Source of the DNA: Viola odorata
Lineage: Eukaryota > Streptophyta > Magnoliopsida > Malpighiales > Violaceae
Length of the DNA: 64,000 bases
NCBI GenBank assembly: GCA_963691705.1
Contig: OY829541.1
Span: forward strand, 14,006,564-14,070,563
Direction of reading: 5' to 3'
Notes under the pieces: model-generated
The model's input: the letters and a program-made list of their open reading frames with translations, nothing else
What the model was told of the DNA's origin: nothing
The model's database searches: none
Made by a program: the position numbers and the translations under genes
Shown: piece by piece, positions 20,915-32,234 of the stretch
How positions within the stretch are numbered: position 1 is the stretch's first letter
Layout: every line of letters begins with the position of its first letter

Positions 20915-21340
20915 ATGGCCGATTCACATGATCAGGTTTCCGATGAGCGAGAATATTGTCCAACCCCTCCAACGACACCGGATTCTGACAATCCTCCTTC
21001 GCCGTCGTGTCGGAAGAGGCGATTGCCCCGCGGTGGAGGTCGGAAGAGATCGAAGAAGAGAGCACATTCTGAAACCACTGGTTGGTTTTCTTCATTTTCA
21101 GCCCCTCCATCTTGTAAGGGCAAAAAATTGTTTCCTCCTGCTGACTGGTTTGAAGAGGAGATTACTTTAGGCGATACCGTCACCAAGGTGGCATCTTCGG
21201 CTACAAAGGAGGAATCCAAGCCATTAACGCTGAGCCAGGAGCGAAAGGCTGACAAATCCCCTCCTTTTGATGATGAGGAGCTTCCGCCCTCCGATGAGGA
21301 ATACTGCTACTGGTCCTCTTACTGGCCTGATGAGGATTGA
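20915..21340 (+). CDS. ORF2 of the antisense set (copy X), basic/acidic low-complexity protein
   Basis: The frame has 141 codons. It starts MADSHDQVSDE and continues PTPPTTPDSDNPPSP, then a strongly basic run (CRKRRLPRGGGRKRSKKRA) that reads as a nuclear localisation signal. It ends with acidic EELPPSDEEYCYWSSYWPDE. Copy Y keeps both ends (MADSHSMDV, TPPTSPDSDDP and YWPSYWLDED). No catalytic motif is visible. It may be a small nuclear accessory protein; this is inference. Confidence 0.55.
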   Translation: MADSHDQVSDEREYCPTPPTTPDSDNPPSPSCRKRRLPRGGGRKRSKKRAHSETTGWFSSFSAPPSCKGKKLFPPADWFEEEITLGDTVTKVASSATKEESKPLTLSQERKADKSPPFDDEELPPSDEEYCYWSSYWPDED

Positions 21341-21820
21341 TCCCGCCCCTGGAAATCCCTTGTAGATGTCGTATGGCTTATTATTGAATGAAATGATGCT
21401 TTGCTTTTTTAGTCTTGCATGTTCGGGCGTTAGCTCCTCTTTGGATGGCTGTCGCTGAGAAACTAACTGTTACTTCGATGTAACCGCTTGCAACTGATTG
21501 TCAATAACTACCCCCTCTAGAAGATATAAATGCGTGGACATAAATATCCTTCTGAGGTTTTTACATGTGTCAATTTTACTTTGGAGCGCGTCCCATTTTT
21601 ACAGGCTGTTCGATTCTCGAACTCAGCCTTTAAAAGGGAGCAACTGCTCTCTTTTAATACTCTTTGCTTGCACTTCGAAATTTTCTCCCTTTCTCTCTCT
21701 AGATTCTTGCTTCGAAGGAAGTCACGACCACCGTTCGCCGGCGCCGACGGTTTTATCCACCGCCTTCTGTTCAAGGTACTTCACTTCTTTTTCCTCAGAT
21801 TTTCTTCTTGCCGATTCATT

Positions 21821-22835
21821 ATGAGTACATCTAGGATACCCAAGGATTCTCAGTGGCCTCTGGCCACAAATAGGTCTTTGAGGAGTCTCCAGCGGCCCAT
21901 AGATTTAGAAATTGAAAGAACACCCAGTATTTTTGTTGATCAAGCGGTATTGGAGGCGGAGATGGAGGAAAATAGTATCTTTTTCCCCCCTGGTTACTCC
22001 GTTAGAATTCCTGATGCCGGTCACCAGCTTCATAACCCTCTATCGGGGGGCGATAGGATGATATATTTTAACATAATCCTCTACGGCTTTCGTTTTCCCA
22101 TCCACGAAGCGGTGAAGGGATTATTAGTTCGATATGATATTAACTCGGCTCAGATTACGCCTCTTTCTTGGTGCGGGATTTATGCCTTCATTCGTATTTG
22201 TGAGTTGCATGGTATCCTTGTCCCGTCTGTCAATTATTCTACAAGTTTTTTAGTTTTAGGTGCCGCAACTGTGTGGTAGATATCGCCCCAAGGTGGAATG
22301 ACGCGTTAGTGCAGTCATTCTGGAAGAAATTCTAGGGCTTTGAAGACACTGTGGCCGATTGGAAGAGCGGTTTCTTCATCGCGAAGTTGCCTTTCTGCCC
22401 TTGGCCTAGGGGCTTCAATCAGTGTCTTGATGATTCCATTTGGACAAACCCGTCAACCGTGTCCAAGGAAGAACTTCGACAAACGAACATGCTGCTGGAG
22501 CTGAACTCATCTTTTCACATTCGAGAGTTTGCCTTGTACAGGCTTATAGAGAAGTGTACTATAAGTAAGTTTCTTTTCCTTCGTTATCGCTTCGACTTAT
22601 TCACTGTTCTGATGTCTCGTTGGTAGGTGACGCTGGAAATCAACCGTCGAGCGATAAGGACATTCCTCTGAACGTGAGGCCGCTTCAATCACTGCCACCA
22701 TCCCCTCCGCCTGAGAGTTCCAGTCACCCTGCCGTTCCACCAAAAAGAAAAGATTCAAAACTGTTGCCAGGCGCGGTACCTCCGACCGTACCTCCCGTTT
22801 TCTCGAGAACTGGTTACCCATTTAGAAAGGAGTGA
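21821..22835 (+). pseudogene. ORF3a: putative gypsy-type transposon-domain protein, first paralog (copy X)
   Basis: The start is MSTSRIPKDS at 21821. The domain block IILYGFRFPIHEAVKGLL, then ITPLSWCGIYAFIRICELHG, matches the plant putative gypsy-type transposon family (PF04195, recognised by eye) and ORF3b. The frame breaks at a T run near 22240, recovers, meets a TAG at about 22334, and continues DWKSGFFIAKLP. An intron is well supported: GTAAGT at 22565, AG at 22626 (62 nt), preserving the frame into a Pro-rich exon (SLPPSPPPESS). That exon stops at 22833. The function of the family is unknown. Confidence 0.65.
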
Positions 22836-23504
22836 CTCCGAATCATCCTAAAACTGAAGTAACCGACAGCGGCAGCGAGGACATGGATACCTACTCTGGG
22901 CTTCGTCATGCTTCCGCCGCTTAACGGAAGAAGCTAAGAATGGGAAATATCAACCCAGTTGCTGAGGTTGCTTTGAAGAAGGTGAACGAAACTCCTGCTA
23001 CTGGGGCTAACGCTCTTGATAGTGCGAGTACCTCCAAAGCGGCTGCAGCAGCTGAGGCGCCAACCGATATTCCTCCTGATACTTCCGAGGCTCCGCCAGA
23101 GGTCAAGCTTCCTCCAAGGTGACAAGGTTCGAGGTTCTCCCTCCAAGGTGGCAGAGTTGACGCAACTCTTGGACGATAGCCAAGTAGAGCTTAACGACTG
23201 CCGCGCTGAATTGTCCAGAGAAAAGTCGATAGGGAAGGCCAAGATAGAGCTTCTGGAAGTAGAACTGGTGGCTGCCAACAGAAGAAATTCTCTCATCCGC
23301 GAAGAGATATCGACCCGCGACGCGAAGCTAGCGAAGGTGCCCAATGAGATATCGCTTTGGAAAGATAAGGCGATACAGGCCTTTCCCGCTGGATTCCCAG
23401 ATTATTACCGCAGCGAGGCTTTCGATCCTACCAAGATAGCTGACTACTCCTTCGAGAGGCTGAAGGATATAAATGTCGGGGGCAACAAAGGAGTTCTTCC
23501 GTGA
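22836..23504 (+). pseudogene. ORF3a 3' part: Ala/Pro-rich linker and coiled coil
   Basis: After stops and at least one frameshift near 23120, two open pieces follow. One is low-complexity (STSKAAAAAEAPTDIPPDT). The other is a heptad-like coiled coil (VAELTQLLDDSQVELNDCRA, then KAKIELLEVELVAANRRN), ending with AFPAGFPDYYRSEAFDPTK. Plant proteins with the putative gypsy-type transposon domain usually end in such coiled coils, which supports joining it to ORF3a. A poor splice context leaves the exact gene model open. Confidence 0.5.
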
Positions 23505-24077
23505 TTGGCGTAAGGTAGAGCTTGAGAGTGTTTTATTTTTATTCAAACATTGGTTTCATTTGGCTTGTAATAACTGATAACACTTGCATAATAACGACTG
23601 TCATTCCGCTTCCGGATAACAATTAATTTACCTCTCGGCGTTATCTTGTTGATTATGTCATCACTCTTGGCCTCTTTTTAATAAAGTAATTCTGCTTTTT
23701 CAGAGCATTTAATGCTCAGGATCCCCTCATTAATGTGAGCGAGGGATCAGGATGGTTCAGAGACACGTGCATGCTCATCAAGACGCTAGGGCTAGCGTGA
23801 TTTGATAGGATCAAAGCGCCTTCTCTCCTTTCTAGGGTTGTACTCATTGCTTATGCCTGTCACGCGCGTCGCGACTGTTCCAGCAGTCATTTCTCTTAGC
23901 CTCCTAGGGTTATAAAACCCAACACTTTATTTCTTTTTTCCACTTTTGATAGTCTGTTTATCTGCATCTTCTTCACGAATCATCTTGCATTTTTGGGTAC
24001 TTCGATTTTCTTCTCAAAAAAGGTACTCCTTTATTTCCTTTGCTATCTTCTTCATCCTTTTATTTTCTTTTTTCACC
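23505..24077 (+). other. Spacer and leader upstream of ORF3b
   Basis: No ORF is present. The leader just before the ATG has a CT-rich tract and an AAAAAGGTACTCC...TTTCTTTTTTCACC arrangement like that before ORF3a and the copy Y ORF3 (TTCAAGGTACTTC, TCTAAGGTACCCT). This suggests a conserved 5'-UTR intron donor. TATAAAACCC at 23911 is a plausible TATA box for ORF3b, ~170 bp before the ATG. Confidence 0.4.
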
Positions 24078-25614
24078 ATGGCAAAAAGAAAAACTCGTGC
24101 TTCTGGGTCTAAATCAATTGATGAAGAAAAAATAGAGACCATAACCAGTACTATTACTTCTTCTACCATTCTCGATAAACATCTGTCCGATCACGGTGCC
24201 ACCCTCCCTAAGGGCTTCAAGGCTTCTGTCGCCCCTGAGTCTTTACGCCTGAACAACATTCTGACCGGCAAATACAGAATCCTGTATGCCCAGATGTTCC
24301 GTTATGGTTTCCGGTTTCCAGTTGACCCGTTTATCCAAGAGTTACTTACTTCTCTGGATCTGAACCCTATCCAACTGGCTCCAAATGCTTACTGTGGCAT
24401 TTATGTGTTTCTAGAACTCTGCAAGTACAAAGGAATTACATCTCCTTCCCTTGCATTACTCAAGTCTTTGTTTAAGATGTATAACCGTCGGGGTGTGATA
24501 GCGATATCGCCCCGTTTTGATGACGATTCGCTGCAAAACTTCACCTGGAAGCTTCTTCATTTAGAGTCTTCCATCGATAAATGGAAAGAGCAATTTTTTG
24601 TTGTTAAGACTCCCGAGATTTCGGATCCATGGTGGCGGTCTGGATTCAACCAGGGCATCAAGGACAACGCTTGGCGCCGGGAGGCTCTTAGTGAGATAGA
24701 ACAAGGCTGGTTTGATAAGTTACTCCAACTAGAGATCAGTGTTCACACCCGCTTTTTGGCCTGCGGGACCGATATCCAAGCCTGCATTAGATGTGAGTAC
24801 TGCGTCATTTTTTTACTTTCGGCCTTGGTACTAACGCTAACACTGTCTTGTGTTTTTACAGCAACCGATCCCAAGTATATTCCTGAGAGCGTTAGGAGGC
24901 GCTTAAGGAGGCTTCGAAATAGAGAAGCGGTCGCGGCTATCAATATCGCCACCACTTCAGTTGTTCCTCCTGCTTCCGCTTTGATTCCTCCTCAAACATC
25001 TTCAGCCTCAATTGGCGAGGAAATCGACACCATTCTGGTTGGTATCCCTGTCATATCAATCGCTGCTCTTCCCGTTCAGTCAGTCGCTCGCAAGGCTTCC
25101 GCAAAAGGAAAGAAGAAAAGAAAGACAAGGAGTGTTGCCACCCTCCTGCCACCAATTTCGCCTTCTTCGGACACAGCCGGCTCTTTGGAAGCACCTTCCA
25201 CTATGACGGTAAGTGCAACTGTTGCCCGATACCTCTTGCACTATTTTTCAATGCCTTTCTGCCTTTTCTTCTATTTTTGATTGTTTTTCTTCATAGGATA
25301 CTTTTGGTGCCTCTACTCCTTCACTGTCACGAGGCAATATGGACTTGAGGCGTATCTTGACTCAACTAAGGAAGAGGCAGAGGTCCAATGGAGTAGGCAC
25401 GAGCCGGTCCTCGAGTCAAGCTGATGTCGGGGAGAGACCTCAAATCATCCTTGACTCTTCCGCGCCTCCCCTTGGCCAGTCCGCTAGCATTTTTGAGAAC
25501 GTGACCATGCATGGGCCTTTTGAGACTTTTCCGCCTTCGTTTGGTTCGGAAATGCCTCACTTTTCCTCTAACGTGGTCTACACTGATGACCTGTCGGGTT
25601 TCTCCTCCTATTAG
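24078..25614 (+). pseudogene. ORF3b: putative gypsy-type transposon-domain protein, second paralog (copy X)
   Basis: It starts MAKRKTRASG at 24078 after CACC. Residues ~65-140 hold the family block MFRYGFRFPVDPFIQELL, LAPNAYCGIYVFLELCKYKG, then NFTWKLLHLESSIDKWKEQF and WWRSGFNQG. Intron 1 is 24793-24861 (GTGAGT...TTTTTACAG, with TACTAAC at 24829); its 69 nt keep the frame open when read through. Intron 2 is 25209-25296 (GTAAGT...TTCATAG). Exon 3 reads to a TAG at 25612, with homology continuing beyond. The domain's role is unknown; the basic region SARKASAKGKKKRKTR suggests a nuclear site. It is the better-preserved paralog. Confidence 0.7.
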
Positions 25615-26480
25615 CCTCATGTAACATTCGGGCCCCAAGGAGGTTCCACTTCTAACCAGCCTCCCTCTCCTCCTGCTGTAGTCTTTGTTCCTTCCAATGC
25701 TTCCGCGCTTAAGTGCTTTGGTGAGGGGACGATAGTGTCCAATCTTCTGGCAGACGTAAGCTCATATAACACCACCGGGCCTATCACTCATCAAGTGGAT
25801 ATGACTACGCTGCGTAGTGCGAGAATCGAGGCCATGGGGGTGATAACTCGGCTGTCACTGCTTCGTTCTTGGCTGCCCATATGCTAATATCTCCTGAAGA
25901 ACGGAGCACTTTTGCTGCTGAGGGAGACGGAGAGCAAGCTGGCCTGTTGCGCTCTAACCTTTTCACTGGTTTCCTTCGGTTTCATCAGTATACCGAGCGC
26001 ATGTCATGAAAGGCGGCTGACCTTACCACTTCTGCAGCCAAGCTTTCACATGAACAAGAGGAGAAACAGAGGATGCTGGAAGAGCAAGACAGGTGCATAA
26101 AGGCCCTGGAGACAGTCAAAGAGGAAGCAAGAGAGGCGAAGGAACAGTTGGCCGCTTCTAACGCTGCTCTTACAGCTGAACAGTCAAAGAGTACTGCTCT
26201 CGAGGGAGAGAAAGCAGCCTTAGCGGAAGCGAGAGCAGCTTTGATAGAAGAGAAAATGGCACTTGAGGTGGAGATAGTAATCAAGTGTCAGTGGTATGTT
26301 GAAAAGACCGTTCTATCATGGCTAACTATTTTGTGGAGATTCATGGGGAAGAATTTTACGACGGTGACGCTGTTTCTGATGCATTTTTTCAGAATTCTTC
26401 CGATCTTAATGACGAGGGCTTTCGCTTGGCCAGATCGAATGGCTACCCAGAGCAAGGGATTTCAGAAGACCAGCAGTAGG
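25615..26480 (+). pseudogene. ORF3b 3' part: coiled-coil tail
   Basis: Past the TAG the frame continues FVPSNASALKCFGEG and ITHQVDMTTLR, matching the copy Y block FIPSNAPMFPPSEGE and VTHQIDLSGLR. At 26040-26275 a long Ala/Glu coiled coil is open (EEKQRMLEEQD, AREAKEQLAASNAALTAEQS). It changes frame near 26285-26320 and ends in an acidic piece stopping at 26477. It would mediate self-association; that is inferred from the heptads only. Confidence 0.55.
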
Positions 26481-26560
26481 TAGGGTATTAACGCCCCCTT
26501 CTTTTTGTGAGGATTGAGCGTTACCCTTTTTGTTCATCTTTTGTGTATTTTGTGACTCTT

Positions 26561-27500
26561 AAGGCACTAAATAACAAGATTTAAATAAGAAAACTGTAGA
26601 AAATTTAGGGTAGAGACATAACGCAACTCAAGAATATAAAGAACACCAACAATAAGACAGCTTTGAGCAATTTTATGAGAAAATAATTTTGACAAGGAAT
26701 TCTAAAAAAATAGCTCAAAATGTTCACAAGACACAAAGGAACAATATTCAACCAAGGGATCAAAGAAAATATGGCTGAAAAATTATAGAAAAATGTACCA
26801 ATCCTTGACCAACTGAAGCTTCGCTACCACTTGATACGGTTCTGAATCCCCTTGGGAGCTTAGTGGGATTTAGGCACCAAAGTTACGCGCTTTTGAACGA
26901 GCAATCCATGAACTTGTTTCTTTACACAAGGATCTAGTTCAAGTTGATGAAAGGGACGTCCAACACAAAGGAAGAACTCAACAAACAAACACAGACACAA
27001 ATGCGAAAGGAAAGGAACTTAGTCGGATGACTAAGGATCTTGTTTTGCCTTTTGATGTTGAAATTCACAAACAATGTGCAACACAAATTTGACACTAAAA
27101 CAAGGTGGAAATTTTCAATGTTTTTCCTTGACTCAAATTAATGTCTTTCCAAACCAATTAGATAAGCACCAAGAGAGTCTAAGTTGAAAATAGGAGGCTA
27201 AAGCACTTAACTAATTTTCAACAAAATATAGACTCCGTTTACAAAATGAAAGGAAAGAGCTATTTATACAAAATCTTGAAGGGTTGCTCTTCAAAAGGAC
27301 GAAAAAGGGTCGGAACTCTTAATTGAGGCAGTGATTAACGGTATGTCGTTAATCACTGGAATTTCGGGTCTTCTAAAACTATCTCTTAAGGGCATGTCTC
27401 TTAATTGAGGCAGTTTCTTCGGCTATCCCATGCGCTTCTTACGCCTTGGACTACGCTTCCATTTTTTCCAAAACTTGGCCCCTCTCATGCTTGTATCACC
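26561..27500 (-). mobile_element. Element E: 5' LTR and leader fragment of a gypsy element
   Basis: The LTR is 26832-27500, with perfectly inverted ends TGATAC and GTATCA. On the minus strand the primer site TGGTAGCGAAGCTTC (26814-26829) follows two bases inside the LTR edge. The remaining ~270 bp are AT-rich leader, and the fragment stops at copy X at about 26560. A TATA-like box (TTGTATAAATAGC on the minus strand, 27261-27273) lies in the LTR. The upper LTR boundary is inferred from the shared terminal hexamer. Confidence 0.55.
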
Positions 27501-28083
27501 TCCACTCTCGTCACCCACAGAAATTCTAGCTCAAACACCCGCAGCGAAACCATCTCAAACCCAACAACAAGAAATCAAAGAAATTGTTACACAATTCCTT
27601 CAAAATCCTCATCTGACCCCAATATCCATACCTATGGCCGCACCAGCTCCTACTGCCACTCCCTCTTCAGGTAGAACAGTCGATCTTGGAGACAAAATTC
27701 TTAGCATAGGAAAGGGGCAAGACACAGATTCTACGAAATAGTTCACCGCTGAGGTTCTGAACAATATCAACCTCAATAATGCAGACCCATCCTCAACCAC
27801 TAGGATGGGAATTTCACCCACATAGCAACAGGTAGCGGATACGCCAAAAATTAGCCAGGTACAAGAGACTTCGACACCGGAATAGGATACCGCCAGCAAG
27901 AATGTGCAAGCTCCACATAAGCCTGACTTGGATTATGTACCAACGGCAGAGGGAATAGATGAGGAAGAAGAGGATGAGGAAGAAGGGGAAGAAGATGAGG
28001 GAGGTGTTTTAGGTGACAGTGGATCAGTATCCAAACCCACCTTTCCAACCAGCACCATAAGACACAATTGTCGTGTCAGACAT
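27501..28083 (+). pseudogene. Degenerate acidic ORF of unknown, probably element, origin
   Basis: One reading frame can be followed through three TAG stops (about 27739, 27823 and 27883). It is Gln/Pro-rich at first (TPAAKPSQTQQQEIKEIVTQ) and then carries EEEEDEEEGEEDEGG and TIRHNCRVRH before TAA at 28083. No family is recognised. The composition resembles accessory ORFs of plant retrotransposons, such as the acidic tail at 48700-48860. It sits between LTR fragments E and D. Confidence 0.4.
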
Positions 28084-28186
28084 TAAATCTTATGAAGTTC
28101 CTCTCTCGTGGATAAAGCGAAAGAAACCTCCACTTCCAATGGATGCAAGAGTGGAAACGAGAACCAAGACGAGAATAGACCCTGCG

Positions 28187-29310
28187 TGATACGATCCTTG
28201 CTAGGCTTGGATCGATGCTCCTCTTGCGATCGAATGGCGAAGAGAGGCGGCTCGGCAGGGAAGGAATGGTAAATCGTCAAGGATGACTTCTTTGTTGGCG
28301 AAATGAAGGGCGCGTTAGCGCCAGTGATTCTCTGAGCCGGTCTGGATTTCCAACGCCTCGGGAAACTGGTCGAGATAGATAACAGCGTCTTTTTCCTCTC
28401 TTCCTTACCCGTTGTTCAAGGCTGGACTTTATGCGCAAATACTTGAATAAACTCAAACAAGAGTTAGCCCTGCTAAATCGTGATGTCTAGCCAACCCAGC
28501 TACGGAAATGAGGATCTTGATCAAACTCCTAACCCTCTAACCAGCAATTGGTTAGCAACCTAGGCAATCGAACAATGGGGGTGAACTTTCGATTTACTTG
28601 AGTGGTTCTTCGAGTGTTCAGACTCAAAGGATTCAAGGTTCTGCGAGACTAATTTTTAGAGTTATTTAACTTGGGATTTTGGCAAAAAAGTCTAATTTTA
28701 TTAAGCCAAGCGGCTGCCTATAATTAGGCGCAAGAAATACAAATCCTATGAGAAATAGAACTACTACCTAAACAAGAATTCGACTTGTACAAAAATCACA
28801 ATAATTAATTAAATTAATTATAATACTAATACTAAGTGTATTAATAGACCCAAGCAATCCTACGCACGGTAGAATTGCGCAATGCACTTCCTTCCTCAAG
28901 TCGAAGTCCTTGGCGCGCTAGGACTTGCGCATGCGTTGACCCGCTCGGCCATTCTCCCAAATGCGTCGGGCGTTTGACTTGAAACTCCTCCAGCCTCTTC
29001 TAGACCCTTGAAGCTATCTTGTAACTCAGCTGGAGCTCGGCAATTATTTGCCAAGTCTGACTTGGCTTGGGCGTCCGTTCCGTAGGTGCTAGCGTGCGCG
29101 CTGGGTGCGACCAGCAGCGTCACTAAGCGCGGTGTGTGCACGCGTAGTACTGACTCATCTGGTGAAGCCTCGTGCTGAATCTCATCATATAGGAACAAAG
29201 ACAGCTGGCTGGACAAGCGCTTGCTGTGTTGGCACGTCATCGGGCCAATGGGCGGTAAGGGCACGCATGAAGGTGCAGCGTGCGTGCGATGCGTACTAGG
29301 GTTCACATCA
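28187..29310 (-). repeat. Element D, 3' LTR
   Basis: This 1124-bp LTR opens TGATACGATCC and closes GTTCACATCA in plus coordinates. It is placed by the polypurine tract and pol terminus just above 29310. CTGCG (28182-28186) would be the target duplication. There is no second copy, because the 5' half of D is missing. Confidence 0.7.
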
Positions 29311-29327
29311 GTCCCTCCCTCTTCAAG
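29311..29327 (-). promoter_or_regulatory. Polypurine tract of element D
   Basis: The minus strand reads CTTGAAGAGGGAGGGAC directly before the LTR start TGATGTG. It overlaps the terminal codons NPLEEGGTDV. Confidence 0.75.
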
Positions 29328-31885
29328 AGGATTCGTCCTCGAATCCGTGTCTTCCTCATCATCTTTCACCCAATCACACAAACTTAAATCAAAGATGTTG
29401 AAGGTAGTACTTGCGGATCCATAGTCGCTAGGAAGGTCGAGGATATAGGTGTTATTATTGATTTTCTCCAGGATAAAAAATGGGCCATCTCCTCTCGCGG
29501 AAATTTTGTGACGCCTCAAGGCTGGAAATATTTCCTTCTTTAAATGTAACCAAACCCAGTCGTCTACTTTGAAGGATGGGGTCGTTCTTCCTTGATTCTT
29601 CTTGCGGACCAAGAGTTCATTCATCTTCTCTATATTTTTCTTGGTCTGCTCATGAATATTCTTCACCACTCCTACCTTTGCGTCTCCATCTAAACTCACG
29701 GCATCTTGCAAAGGTAAAGGCACTAAGTCAAGCAGCATCAAAGGATTAAAGTCGTAGACTATCTCGAAAGGTGAGAAACCGGTGCCAGAATGCGTGGCTC
29801 GGTTGTAGGCAAATTCCATAAAGGGTAGTTGATCATCCCACTTGGTTACATGTTTGCCTACCAACGCTCTCAATAAAGACCCGACTGTCCGGTTTAGTAC
29901 TTCTATTTGTCCGTCGGTTTGAGGATGGCAAGAAGTTGAAAAGAGTAGCTTAGTCCCCAATCGTCGCCATAACACTCGCCAAAAATGGCCAAGAAATTTC
30001 CTGTCTCGGTTACTTACAATGCTTGCGGGCATCCCATGTAAGCGCACGATTTCCTTGAGGAATAAGTTGGCGATGTAGCTTGCGTCATTGCTAGTGGTAC
30101 ACGGAATGAAGTGTGTCATCTTTGAAAATTTATCCACGACAACGAAGATGCAATCTTTCCCTTTCCATGATTTCGGCAACCCAACCATAAAGTCCATAAA
30201 GACATCCGTCCAAGGGTGCGAAGGAACGGGTAGAGGCATGTACTCACCGTGGCTTGCAACCTTCGATTTGGCCTTGCGACATGTAATACACCGAGACACA
30301 ATGCGTATCACATCCCTTTTCATATGTGGCCAATAAAAATGCCCCTTTAATATCTCAAGGGTCTTCGTAACTCCAAAGTGTCCCATAAATCCACCACGGT
30401 GTGACTCTAAGGCCAATAATTCTCGCATAGAACAATGCGGAATACACAACCTCTTGTGCTTAAACAGATACCCTTCATGTTGAAAATACTTAGACCCGTG
30501 TGTTGTCATGCATGTAGAATAGATCTCTCCAAAATCAGAATCAAGAGGGTAGAGAGAAATTATGTGCGCAAACCCTAAAAGTTTCACACTAAGAGAAGAG
30601 ATGAGGGCATACCGTCTAGACAAGGCGTCGGCTATGATATTCTCCTTTCCTTGCTTATATTGAATATGGTACAAGAATGCTTCTATGAATTACATCCATG
30701 TGGCATGCCTCTTGTTCAATTTCCCTTGTCCCTTTAGATATTTCAAGCTAAGGTGTTCGGTGTGTACTAGGAACTCTCGCGGCATAAGATAGTGTTGCCA
30801 AACCTCTAAGGCGCGCACGAGCGCATACAGTTCCTTGTCATAAGTAGGGTACCGTAGCTGTGCATCCTTTAATTTCTCGCTAAAGAACACAATCGGCCTC
30901 TTCTCTTGCATCAAAATCGCTCCAATGTCGATGCCACTTGCATCGCATTCCACTTTGAAAGCCTTCTCGAAATTAGGCAATGCTAAAACAGGTGCAGTGC
31001 ATAGTCTCTCTTTAAGCATTTGAAATGCTTGTTCCTGCGGCTGCTCCCATGTGAAGGGCACTCCCTTCTTAGTCAATTCGTTCAAAGGTGCCGCTATAGT
31101 GCTGAAATCCTTGACAAAGCGTCTATAAAAGCCCGTTAAGCCATGGAACGAACGTATATCACTCACGTTCTTTGGCGTAGGCCACTCCTTAATGGCTTTG
31201 ATCTTTTCTTCATCGACCTTGATGCCTTCCACACTCACAATGAACCCTAGAAAACTGACTTGCTTAAGCGCGAATGAGCACTTACTCATCTTAGCATATA
31301 ACTGTTGCTCGCGTAGGGTTAAGAACACTTGGCGTAGATGGGCGCCATGTTCTTCAAGCGACTTGCTATAGATGAGGATGTCGTCGAAGTACAGTACTAC
31401 AAACTTGCTAATGAACCGCCGTAGCACATAGTTCATAAGCCTCATGAATGTGCTTGGTGCGTTTGTCAAGCCGAAAGGTATGACCATCCACTCGTAAAGA
31501 CAATGCTTGGTCTTAAACGTTGTCTTCCATTCATCCCCTTCCTTCATTCGGATTTGATGGTAGCCGCTCATAAGATCTATCTTCGAGAAGATTTGGCTGC
31601 CACTAAATTCGTCTAACATGTCATCTAGCCTCAGAATGGGATGTCGATACTTGATTGTGATCTTGTTCATGGCCCTACAGTCCACGCACATCTGCCATGT
31701 ACCATCCTTCTTAGGCATAAGGATCACGGGTACGACGCAAGGGGAAAGACTTTCTCGCACATACCCACAACTCAATAAGTCATCCACTTGCCGCTGTAAC
31801 TCTTTTGTCTCTTCGGGATTACTTCTATAAGCTGGCTGATTTGGAATTGTTGAACCCGGGACAAAATCTATTTGGTGTTCGATTT
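29311..31885 (-). pseudogene. Element D pol: reverse transcriptase, RNase H and integrase
   Basis: From 31885 down: [48 protein letters not shown] (catalytic pair intact), [24 protein letters not shown] and ADALSRRY. The zinc region follows with GHFGVTKTL and CITCRKAK, then MDFMVGLPKS, CHPQTDGQIEVLNR and the C-terminal DDWVWLHLKKE. A single TAA at 30690-30692 splits an otherwise open frame. The second catalytic Asp of integrase is changed (SNRDRKF, not SDRD). Gag and protease are absent: the 5' side is cut at a junction with copia DNA. The open frame also runs ~415 bp into the LTR, to 28896. Confidence 0.88.
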
Positions 31886-32234
31886 CAAAAGAGTGTTGCT
31901 CTTTCAACCACAGAAGCAAAGTACATGGCTATTTCAGAAGCCGACAAAGAAACGATTTGGTTGAAGAACTTTCTTGAGGAGTTGGGCAAGAAACAGGAAG
32001 ACAATGCTTTGTACAGCGACAGTTAGAGTGCCATTCACCTTGCGAATAATCCTATTTTTCATGTTAGGACAAAACATATCCAGTTGAGATATCACTTTAT
32101 TAGGGAGTTGATTAGTGATGGTACTTTGTCCTTGAAGAAAATCCCTAGTTCAAGGAATCTAGCAGATATGCTTACCAAGGTGGTTACTACAGAGAAGTTG
32201 AAGTTTTGCATAGCTTCAACTAGCCTCCAGAACT
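31886..32234 (+). pseudogene. Ty1/copia RNase H C-terminal fragment
   Basis: On the plus strand the frame opens [20 protein letters not shown] and LKNFLEELGKKQ, then after a TAG (32023-32025) SAIHLANNPIFHVRTKHIQ, RYHFIRELIS and ADMLTKVV, ending at TGA 32232. These are the end-of-pol motifs of plant copia elements. It is fused head-on to element D at about 31886 with a few bases of shared sequence. Confidence 0.85.

Larger units (their letters stand above)
18690..26560 (-). mobile_element. Copy X: Tat-like element 3' part with antisense gene set
   Basis: A minus-oriented LTR (18690-~19150) is followed, on its internal side, by a plus-strand gene series. The series is ORF1, ORF2, ORF3a and ORF3b, all antisense to the LTR. 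Copy Y (36552-40457) repeats the arrangement. Antisense extra ORFs between pol and the 3' LTR are known from Tat-lineage gypsy elements such as Retand. No gag or pol is present up to the break at about 26560, so either the element is truncated or it is a non-autonomous derivative. ATCAC (18685-18689) would be its left target duplication. Confidence 0.6.
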
